Source: Caballeronia jiangsuensis (GTDB lineage Bacteria > Pseudomonadota > Gammaproteobacteria > Burkholderiales > Burkholderiaceae). Taken from it: DNA of 60,542 nucleotides. Both the position numbers and the translations under genes were made by a program. Shown here one piece after another: positions 35,941-42,892 of the stretch (the first letter of the stretch is position 1; every line of letters starts with the position of its first letter). Under the pieces are notes generated by a model. The model ran no database searches. It worked only from the letters and a program-made list of their open reading frames with translations, and had not been told where the DNA came from. The DNA lies in the NCBI GenBank assembly GCA_000648925.1, contig JFHF01000047.1, positions 1 to 60,542 on the forward strand. The letters are read 5' to 3'.

Positions 35941-36713
35941 GCGGCACCGGCGACGTTATTTGGGCACCACTTACACGTAGCGAAGACGAAACGCCTTACA
36001 CCTGCAAGCTCAAGGTCTACTGGAAAACAATGCGAGCATGGACTGAGCCGGACGTCGACGCCTATCATGCGGCGGTGCCTCATCTTGCGGAAGTCGCTCA
36101 CATGTCTGGACGACGGTTCACCTGCGAAGATTTTGCTATCGAGTTGTTGTGCTCATTCGCCTCGGAGCGAGGCCTTCCCGTCAAGCTCACCGATGGCGTT
36201 CGGGAATATCGCAACATGGACATTTACGACCCCGATTACCACGAGAACTATCCGCAAACGCGCCGTGGATTTATCAGCATGGTCATGGCCTCGTTCGGCG
36301 CGCCCGACATGCAGCGAATCGGAACGAACACGATTCGACTGTCCGGTCCTTCAGACTTGATGGCTGGCGACATATTGGCGCTTGCTCACGACAGCAAAGG
36401 TCGGGCGACCGGCGGTCGCGCTCATCATGTTCAGGTGGTTACGCACAGAACTGATTCGCGGATCGACATCTCGCAAGGCAATTCCAACTGGGAGATTCAC
36501 AAGCCCATCACCTGGATCAACAAAGTGTTTGGGCGCAATTCCGCCGACCCTGATCAGCGCGCCTATGCGGGTATGCCTCCCGAGACGGGCCAGTTCATCC
36601 GCAGTGCGGGTGCTGGCTGGGACTACAGAAACAATGATACGGGAAGCGTCCAGAAGGATTACCTCAAGTTCTTCGAGCCCTACCGATGGAATTTCCTGGA
36701 GTTCAACAGTTGA
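35937..36713 (+). CDS. Candidate T6SS effector, cysteine hydrolase-like
   Basis: 258 residues from the ATG at 35937, within the PAAR stop (ATGA). No signal peptide or membrane helix, as expected for T6SS cargo. I do not recognise a named family. The pattern FTCEDFAIELL (C63 at a helix start), then GDILAL (residues 144-149) and RAHHVQVVT (H163/H164) followed by SQGNSN (Q180/N182), resembles NlpC/P60, CHAP or amidase folds, where Cys and His form the active site and GD(I/V) begins the core sheet. A cell-wall amidase or peptidase role is inferred, not shown. Codon use and GC (34 of 60 at 36001-36060) differ from cobQ, suggesting transfer. Confidence 0.68.
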   Translation: MSGTGDVIWAPLTRSEDETPYTCKLKVYWKTMRAWTEPDVDAYHAAVPHLAEVAHMSGRRFTCEDFAIELLCSFASERGLPVKLTDGVREYRNMDIYDPDYHENYPQTRRGFISMVMASFGAPDMQRIGTNTIRLSGPSDLMAGDILALAHDSKGRATGGRAHHVQVVTHRTDSRIDISQGNSNWEIHKPITWINKVFGRNSADPDQRAYAGMPPETGQFIRSAGAGWDYRNNDTGSVQKDYLKFFEPYRWNFLEFNS

Positions 36714-36937
36714 TCGCGAATTCCGAACTCCTTGGCTATGCGTCGATGCTAGCCGACGGTGACGCAGCTTACATTCTCTGGTTCATCGGCGCGCTATCGC
36801 TGGTTGCCTTCTTGGCCGGACTGCGCAGCGAAGCGCGAAGTTCTCGCTGGTACCAGATATTGCAGTCCGCCGCATTGCTGGCCCTGCCGGCGTTGCTTCT
36901 TGTAGGAACGGTTGTCTCAATGATTCCACCGGCTTGA
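36686..36937 (+). CDS. Small two-helix membrane protein, candidate immunity protein
   Basis: 83 residues from the ATG at 36686, overlapping the 3' end of the effector candidate by 28 bases. Two hydrophobic segments (YILWFIGALSLVAFLAGL and SAALLALPALLLVGTVVSMI) are joined by a short basic loop (RSEARSSRW). The overlap and order are typical of effector-immunity pairs. An inner-membrane immunity protein would fit an effector acting in the periplasm. A later in-frame start is possible because the Shine-Dalgarno is weak. Confidence 0.6.
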   Translation: MEFPGVQQLIANSELLGYASMLADGDAAYILWFIGALSLVAFLAGLRSEARSSRWYQILQSAALLALPALLLVGTVVSMIPPA

Positions 36938-36950
36938 GCGTGCGTGAGAC

Positions 36951-36990
36951 GGCCTCCGTGGGCGTCAGCCTTTGCCGGAGGTCGTTGTTC
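36951..36990 (+). terminator. Possible terminator of the PAAR cassette
   Basis: GGCCTCCG pairs with CGGAGGTC (one G-U pair) around a 17-base loop, followed by a T-rich GTTGTTC. It is weak but in the right place. Confidence 0.35.
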
Positions 36991-37017
36991 ATCGCCACGG
37001 TATAAAGTGTCCTTCGC

Positions 37018-37437
37018 TCAATAAAGAATCATCTGCGTGCAGCGAAACATCGCGATGAGCTTGCCATCCCCGTTCGTCACGGTCGCGTCCCACACCTGCG
37101 TGCTGCGCCCGAGATGCACGGCCGTGGCCTTCGCGACGATCTTCCCTTCGCGCGCCGTCGAAACGTGGTTGCTCTTCAGCTCGAGCGTCGTGAAGTTCTG
37201 CGCCTTCTCCGGCAGATGCGCGATGCACGCATAGCCGCAACACGTATCCGCGAGGCCGACGACGGTCGCCGCGTGCAGAAAGCCGTTGGGCGCGAGCAGT
37301 TCCGGACGGATCGTGAGTTCGCCGTTCAGTTCACCCTGATCGAGCGAAATCAGTTGCACGCCGAGCAGATCGGGCAGGCGGCCTTTCTGGCGATTGCGCA
37401 GGAAATCGAGCGTGACATCGGGACGGAGCTGGGTCAT
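37018..37437 (-). CDS. PaaI-family hotdog thioesterase
   Basis: 139 residues from the ATG at 37437 (MTQLRPDVTLDFL); the upstream extension looks non-coding. Hotdog-fold signature: NGFLHAATVVGLADTCCGYA with the catalytic Asp, and LELKSNHVSTAREGKIVAKATAVHLGRSTQVWDA. It hydrolyses acyl-CoA thioesters; the substrate is unknown. Divergent from the ParA gene. Confidence 0.88.
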   Translation of the reverse strand: MTQLRPDVTLDFLRNRQKGRLPDLLGVQLISLDQGELNGELTIRPELLAPNGFLHAATVVGLADTCCGYACIAHLPEKAQNFTTLELKSNHVSTAREGKIVAKATAVHLGRSTQVWDATVTNGDGKLIAMFRCTQMILY

Positions 37438-37634
37438 GGGCGGTAGGAGTCGGAAAAGATGACGAATGCCGATATTGGCGGAGAATACGGCACGGCCGTT
37501 CGGCCAGCGTGCCGGATGCATCACTTTTGCCGATAATATCAACGCTCGAATCATGCACCTGTTCTTGTAACGACGAAAATCGTGCGCGCCGGGCGGCCAA
37601 ACGCCCGCGCGCTCAACAAAATCCGGGACACTTC

Positions 37635-38261
37635 ATGACCGTGATCGTGGTGGCAAATCCGAAAGGCGGCGTAGGCAAAAGCACGCTCGCAACCAATCTG
37701 GCCGGGCATTTCGCGTCGGAAGGCGAGTGGGTCGCGCTCGCCGATCTCGACAAGCAGCGCTCGTCGCACGCGTGGCTTTCGCTGCGCGTCGATACGCTGC
37801 CGAAGATCGAGGAATGGAACATCGACGTCGATTCTCCGGCGAAGCCGCCCAAAGGTCTGGAGAAAGCCGTCGTCGATACACCCGCCGGCGTGCACGGCAA
37901 TCGTCTCGCGCTGGCGCTGGAACTGGCGGACAAGGTCATCGTGCCGCTGCAGCCGTCGATGTTCGATATCCTCGCGACGCAGGACTTTCTCGCCAGACTC
38001 GCAAAGGAAAAGGCGGTGCGCAAAGGGGCGATCCAGGTCGGTGTGGTCGGCATGCGCGTGGACGCGCGCACGCGCTCGGCGGACCAGTTGCATCGCTTCG
38101 TCGAAGGGCTCGATCTGCCCGTGCTCGGCTTTTTGCGCGATACGCAGAACTACGTCCAGCTCGCCGCGCACGGCCTCACGATCTGGGACGTGGCGAAGAG
38201 CCGCGTCGAGAAAGATCTGGAGCAGTGGGCGCCGATCATCGAATGGGTGTCCAAAAAATAA
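37635..38261 (+). CDS. Orphan ParA-family ATPase
   Basis: 208 residues. Deviant Walker A KGGVGKST at residues 10-17, ADLDKQRSSHAWL as switch region, and VDTPAG as Walker B. There is no ParB or centromere-like repeat next to it, and the protein is short, as in the ParA-like/MinD-like orphans that position cellular cargo. Function not assignable. Confidence 0.86.
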   Translation: MTVIVVANPKGGVGKSTLATNLAGHFASEGEWVALADLDKQRSSHAWLSLRVDTLPKIEEWNIDVDSPAKPPKGLEKAVVDTPAGVHGNRLALALELADKVIVPLQPSMFDILATQDFLARLAKEKAVRKGAIQVGVVGMRVDARTRSADQLHRFVEGLDLPVLGFLRDTQNYVQLAAHGLTIWDVAKSRVEKDLEQWAPIIEWVSKK

Positions 38262-38292
38262 AAAAGCCGGCGTCCCGCAGGAAAGCGCCGGC
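38252..38292 (-). terminator. Rho-independent terminator of panC-panD
   Basis: GCCGGCG/CGCCGGC stem (38266-38292) with a long T-run on the minus strand (A-run at 38252-38265). It overlaps the last codons of the ParA gene. Confidence 0.85.
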
Positions 38293-38312
38293 TCGTGCCA
38301 GGGAAGCGGCGA

Positions 38313-38699
38313 TTACGTCCAGTTCTGCGTCGGCACGTGATCGCGGCTGCCCTTGATACGGTTGTCGTCGTCGACGAACACGAGATTCGGCTTCCAGCCC
38401 GCCTTGATCTCTTCCTCGTCGACCTGCGCGAACGCCGCGATGATCACGAGATCGCCCAGTTGCGCGCGGCGCGCGGCCGAGCCGTTCAGCGAAATCATGC
38501 CGCTGCCGCGCTCGCCCTTGATCGCATACGTGGTCAGACGCTCGCCGTTGTTCACGTTCCAGATGTCGATCTGCTCGTTCTCCATCAGGTTCGCGGCTTC
38601 GAGCAGGTTCTCGTCGATCGCGCACGAGCCTTCGTAGTGCAACTCGCAGTGCGTGACCGTCGCGCGGTGAATCTTCGATTTGAGCATGGTGCGTTGCAT
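38313..38699 (-). CDS. panD: Aspartate 1-decarboxylase
   Basis: 128 residues. Makes beta-alanine for pantothenate. The self-cleavage site G24-S25 (YEGSC) that yields the pyruvoyl group is present, with the C-terminal NRIKGSRDHVPTQNW. An internal ATG at residue 5 (MLKSKIHRATVT) is the start in many homologues. It follows panC by ten bases. Confidence 0.95.
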   Translation of the reverse strand: MQRTMLKSKIHRATVTHCELHYEGSCAIDENLLEAANLMENEQIDIWNVNNGERLTTYAIKGERGSGMISLNGSAARRAQLGDLVIIAAFAQVDEEEIKAGWKPNLVFVDDDNRIKGSRDHVPTQNWT

Positions 38700-38709
38700 G
38701 ATGCTTCCT

Positions 38710-39549
38710 TCAGATTTCGAGATTGTCGATGAGGCGCGTCGAGCCGAGTTTCGCGGCCGCGACCACGACGAGCGCGGCGTTTGCGTCGACGTCAGCTTCG
38801 CCCGGCGGCAGCAGGTTCGAACGCTTGCGCACGCTGATGTAATCGGGTTTCCAGCCGCGCTCGGCGAGCGCGTTCATCGCGTCGCGCTCGAGTGCGGCGA
38901 TATCGCGATTGCCCGACAGCACCGCTTCGCGCACGCGCTGCAACTGCTCGGCGAGCTTGGGCGCTTCGGCGCGCTCAGCCGCCGACAGGAACCGGTTGCG
39001 CGACGACAGCGCGAGTCCGTCCTCGTCGCGCACGGTCTCAGCGGCGACGATTTCCGTAGGCAGCGCGAACTGGTGGCACATGGCGCGCACGATCATCAGC
39101 TGCTGATAGTCCTTCTTGCCGAACACCGCGACGCGCGGCTGCACGCACGACATCAGCTTCATGACGACGGTGCACACGCCCGTGAAGAAGCCGGGGCGGA
39201 ACTCGCCTTCGAGAATGTCGCCGAGATTGTGCGGCGGGTGCACGCGATACTCCTGCGGCTCCGGATACATGTCCCGCTCGGTCGGCGCGAACAGCACGTA
39301 GACATTTTCTTTCTGCAGCTTGTCGATGTCGTCCTGAAGCGTGCGCGGATATTTGTCGAAATCCTCGTTCGGGCCGAATTGCAGACGGTTCACGAAGATG
39401 CTCGCGACGACCGGATCGCCATGCTGGCGCGCGAGGCGCATCAGGGAGAGATGGCCTTCGTGGAGGTTGCCCATCGTCGGGACGAAGGCGGTTCGGTTCT
39501 GGCCGCGCAACTGGTCGCGCAGTTCATGGATGGAGCTGATGACTTTCAT
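38710..39549 (-). CDS. panC: Pantothenate synthetase
   Basis: 279 residues. Condenses pantoate and beta-alanine with ATP. HIGH-like motif MGNLHEGHLSLM (residues about 26-37), RLQFGPNEDFDKYPR, and KMSKS-like ALSSRNRFLS near residue 180. Operon with panD. Confidence 0.96.
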   Translation of the reverse strand: MKVISSIHELRDQLRGQNRTAFVPTMGNLHEGHLSLMRLARQHGDPVVASIFVNRLQFGPNEDFDKYPRTLQDDIDKLQKENVYVLFAPTERDMYPEPQEYRVHPPHNLGDILEGEFRPGFFTGVCTVVMKLMSCVQPRVAVFGKKDYQQLMIVRAMCHQFALPTEIVAAETVRDEDGLALSSRNRFLSAAERAEAPKLAEQLQRVREAVLSGNRDIAALERDAMNALAERGWKPDYISVRKRSNLLPPGEADVDANAALVVVAAAKLGSTRLIDNLEI

Positions 39550-39619
39550 CGAGCGGGTGTCTCCTGGCGGGCGGCGTGATTCAGCGTCGCACCGAGGCTA
39601 GGGAATGGATAAGCGAATT

Positions 39620-40531
39620 CTAGGCGGGCGAGTACGCGAGTCTCACGTAGATCGGCGCGTATGGCTCGGGCTGCGTGATTTCGATCAGCGATTCGCGCGA
39701 CAGCTCCAGCATCGCGATGAAGTTCACGACGACCACCGGCACACCGCGCGAAGTGTCGAAAAGCTCCGTGAACTCCATGAAGCGCGCGGTCTGCAGCCGC
39801 CGCAGGATCACGCTCATGTGCTCGCGCACCGAAAGCTCCTCGCGCGAAATCTTGTGATGCTGCACGAGCTTCGCGCGCTTGATGACGTCGGCCCACGCGG
39901 CGCGCAGGTCGTTCATGTCGACATCGGGGAAGCGCTGCTCGGCGGACTGCTCGATATAGATGTCCGCGCGCAGGAAGTCGCGGCCGAGTTGCGGCAACTG
40001 GTCGATCTTCTGCGCCGCGAGTTTCATCTGCTCGTATTCCAGCAGACGGCGCACGAGTTCGGCGCGCGGGTCTTCGGCGTCCTCGCCGGTGTCGGCCTTC
40101 TTGACCGGCAGCAGCATGCGCGACTTGATCTCGATCAGCATCGCCGCCATCAGCAGATATTCCGACGCGAGCTCCAGATTCGATTCGCGGATCTGGTCGA
40201 CGTAGCCCAGGTATTGCGCGGTGACATCCGCCATCGGGATGTCGAGCACGTTGAAGTTCTGCTTGCGGATGAGGTAGAGCAGCAGGTCGAGCGGGCCTTC
40301 GAACGCTTCGAGAAAGATTTCGAGCGCGTCGGGCGGGATGTAGAGGTCAGTGGGCAGCTTCCAGAGCGGCTCGCCGTAAAGATGCGCGATCGCGACGCCG
40401 TCGATGGTGTCGGGCGTCGAATCAGTCGCGGGCGTGGCGAGCGCCACCGCCCGGTCTTCCCGTGCGTCGTCGCGCTTGCCCTCGTGCGGCGCATGCGCGG
40501 ACGATTGCGGCTCGTGGCCGGCTGCGCTCAC
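39620..40531 (-). CDS. scpA: Segregation and condensation protein A
   Basis: 303 residues from the GTG at 40531, which lies just after the DUF3460 stop. Kleisin subunit of the Smc-ScpA-ScpB condensin. FEGPLDLLLYLIRKQNFNVLDIPM is the family signature; LIEIKSRMLLP follows and a winged helix closes the protein. The first 50 residues are a poorly conserved extension, so the start could be further in. No scpB is adjacent. Confidence 0.9.
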   Translation of the reverse strand: MSAAGHEPQSSAHAPHEGKRDDAREDRAVALATPATDSTPDTIDGVAIAHLYGEPLWKLPTDLYIPPDALEIFLEAFEGPLDLLLYLIRKQNFNVLDIPMADVTAQYLGYVDQIRESNLELASEYLLMAAMLIEIKSRMLLPVKKADTGEDAEDPRAELVRRLLEYEQMKLAAQKIDQLPQLGRDFLRADIYIEQSAEQRFPDVDMNDLRAAWADVIKRAKLVQHHKISREELSVREHMSVILRRLQTARFMEFTELFDTSRGVPVVVVNFIAMLELSRESLIEITQPEPYAPIYVRLAYSPA

Positions 40532-40533
40532 GT

Positions 40534-40719
40534 TCAGAAGTTCTGGTAGTAGACGTAGGGCGTCTGGTTCACGCGCGCCTGCTGCTGCGAGCTGCGCTCG
40601 TCGAGGTCGATCGGCTGCTTGTCCCACAGAAGCGCGCGGCCGCGGCGCTGTTCTTCTTCCAGCGACGGCTTTTGCTCTTTCAACTGATTGATGAACTGGG
40701 TGATATCCGACTGATACAT
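40534..40719 (-). CDS. DUF3460 small protein
   Basis: 61 residues from the ATG at 40719 (MYQSDITQFINQLKEQKP). Matches the short DUF3460 family found beside scpA and panC in Burkholderiales: helical N-terminus, then RGRALLWDKQPIDLDE and a Tyr-rich end (TPYVYYQNF). Function unknown. Confidence 0.82.
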   Translation of the reverse strand: MYQSDITQFINQLKEQKPSLEEEQRRGRALLWDKQPIDLDERSSQQQARVNQTPYVYYQNF

Positions 40720-41070
40720 GATCCGGCTTCCGTTGGGGTCGAGGCGACAAGCCTCTTTTGACGATATCGGCGCACGCGGCAACCCGCATCGCGCCTGTGA
40801 TTTTGCCTTTTGGCGCAATTTTACCGCAAGCGTGCGGCGGCAACGCATATCGGCGCGCCGCTGTTTCGCGTCTCGAAAGGCGCACGCGCGTGCAAGTTTT
40901 GCGGAACCCGGCAGACGCACAGCCGTCAAAAAGGCCCACGTCTCGCGCGAGATCGGCCGTCTTACGGTGCCGGCGCACGCCGATGTGGTGAAATAGCGCC
41001 TGCGCCCGGCTTGCACATCGGCTGCACGTTTTCCTTTCATTCCCACTCATCCCGATGCCGGAGGTCACGT
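40720..41070. other. Divergent promoter region of the scpA group and tamA
   Basis: 351 bases with no convincing gene. It contains an AT-richer patch (TTTTGCCTTTTGGCGCAATTTT begins near 40799). It must hold the leftward DUF3460/scpA promoter and the rightward tamA promoter. The long frame running in from 40810 has no coding character before the tamA signal peptide. Confidence 0.45.
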
Positions 41071-42858
41071 TTGGCGGGGCGTTCGTTTGATCCGCTGCGC
41101 GCGTTGCGCGTGATGCCGCCAGGCGCGCGACGCTGGCCGGCCCTGATCGTCGCGTTGATCGCGTTCGGCCTCGCCACGCCCGCATTCGCCAAGTACGAGG
41201 TCGATGTCGACGCGCCGCGCAGCGTGAAGAAGCTGCTCAAGGAGAACCTCGACATCGCCCGCTTCGCCAAGCGCGACGACGTGAGCGACGACCAGTTCCA
41301 GTTCCTCGTCACCGCGACGCCCAAGGACGTGCGCGATCTCGTCGCGACCGAAGGCTATTTCACGCCGGTCGTGCGCACGGACGTCACGACCGTCGACGAC
41401 AAACGCAACGTCAAGGTGAGCGTCGATCCCGGCCCGCGAACGATGATCGCTTCGGTGCAACTGCATTTCACCGGCGCGGTCACGACCGAGGACCGCGCGC
41501 AGGAGAACGCGGCGCGCTTCGCCTTTTCGGTCAACGAAGGCGATCCGTTCACGCAAGGCGGCTGGGACGACGCGAAGAACGCCGCGCTGAGGGCGCTGCA
41601 ATCGAAGCGCTATCTCGGCGCGAAGATCGTGCGCTCGCAGGCGCGCATCAATCCGCGCGCGCATCTCGCCGATCTCTCCGTGACCTTCGACAGCGGTCCG
41701 ACCTTCACGCTCGGCAAGCTCGACGTGAGCGGGCCGAAGCGCTATCCCGCGTGGATCGTCGATCACGTGAATCCGATCCAGGACGGCGAGATCTACGACG
41801 TCGCGCGCATCAACGAGCTGCAGCGGCAGATCCAGAACACGCCGTACTACGCGAGCGTGGCGATCGATGTCGATAACGACGTCAGCAAGCCGGCCGATAC
41901 GCCGCTGCACGTGAAGGTGAGCGAGTATCCGTACAACAGCATCCGCTACGGCGTGGGTTACGCGACCGACACCGGTTTTCACATCCAGGGCGCGTACAGC
42001 TATCTCGATACCTTCGGCAAGGCGTATCCGTTCACGATTTCCGGCCGGCTCGACCAGACGCAGCAGTACGGCCGCGTGCAACTGGCGATGCCGCCCGATT
42101 CGCACGGCTGGGTGAACGCCGTGTTCGGCTCCTACACGATCACCGATGTCTCCGACACGAACATCTACAGCGCGCGCGTCGGCGTGCAGCGTTCGCGCTC
42201 GCGTCAGAACATCGACACGACGTTTTCGCTGACTTTCTACGACGATCGCCTGACGCAAAACGAGCCGAATCCGTCGACGGCGCGCGCGCTCGTGCCCGCA
42301 TGGAGCTGGGTGCGCCGCGACGTCGACGATCCGCTGTTTCCGCGGCGCGGCAACATCATCCGCGCGGAGGCGGGATTCGCCGTCAAGGGCGTGATGACCG
42401 ATCAGACGTTCGCGCGCCTCTACACCAACGCGCTGCAATATGTGCCGCTCGGCAAGAACGATTTGCTCGTGTTTCGCGCGGAATTCGGCGGCGTGTTCAC
42501 GAGCGGGCCGTCGAGCGGCGTGCCCGCGTCGCTGCTGTTTCGCGCGGGTGGCGCGAACTCGGTGCGCGGCTATAGCTATCTGGGTATCGGCAACAACGTC
42601 GCGGGCTCGGTCTTGCCGACCAAGTACATGGTGACGGGCAGCAGCGAATATCAACACTGGTTCACGCACGACTGGGGCGGCGCGGTGTTCTTCGACATCG
42701 GCACCGCGACCGACACCTGGAGCGAGCGCGTGTTCCAGCCGGGCGTGGGCGTCGGTGCGCGCTGGCGCAGCCCGGTCGGCCCGGTGAATGTCGACCTGGC
42801 GTATGGATTCAAGAACAAGAGCATCAAGCCGTATCTGACGCTCGGCATCGCGTTCTGA
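41071..42858 (+). CDS. tamA: TamA, outer-membrane translocation and assembly module
   Basis: 595 residues if the TTG at 41071 is used (GGAGG six bases upstream); the ATG at 41113 (MPPGARRW) would give 581. Both yield the signal peptide LIVALIAFGLATPAFA. Omp85 family: three POTRA domains in about residues 45-270 and a 16-strand barrel (VNAVFGSYTITDVSDTN, LLFRAGGANSVRGYSYLGIG). Works with TamB, encoded 34 bases on, in lipid or protein delivery to the outer membrane. Confidence 0.92.
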   Translation: MAGRSFDPLRALRVMPPGARRWPALIVALIAFGLATPAFAKYEVDVDAPRSVKKLLKENLDIARFAKRDDVSDDQFQFLVTATPKDVRDLVATEGYFTPVVRTDVTTVDDKRNVKVSVDPGPRTMIASVQLHFTGAVTTEDRAQENAARFAFSVNEGDPFTQGGWDDAKNAALRALQSKRYLGAKIVRSQARINPRAHLADLSVTFDSGPTFTLGKLDVSGPKRYPAWIVDHVNPIQDGEIYDVARINELQRQIQNTPYYASVAIDVDNDVSKPADTPLHVKVSEYPYNSIRYGVGYATDTGFHIQGAYSYLDTFGKAYPFTISGRLDQTQQYGRVQLAMPPDSHGWVNAVFGSYTITDVSDTNIYSARVGVQRSRSRQNIDTTFSLTFYDDRLTQNEPNPSTARALVPAWSWVRRDVDDPLFPRRGNIIRAEAGFAVKGVMTDQTFARLYTNALQYVPLGKNDLLVFRAEFGGVFTSGPSSGVPASLLFRAGGANSVRGYSYLGIGNNVAGSVLPTKYMVTGSSEYQHWFTHDWGGAVFFDIGTATDTWSERVFQPGVGVGARWRSPVGPVNVDLAYGFKNKSIKPYLTLGIAF

Positions 42859-42892
42859 TGCGCGTGCGAACGATGAAGGAAAGCGAACCGGC

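Noticed and set aside
35404..36937. The PAAR cassette as a prophage remnant
   Set aside because: No phage structural, lysis or integrase genes are nearby, and the PAAR form with an Ig-like extension is the T6SS type.
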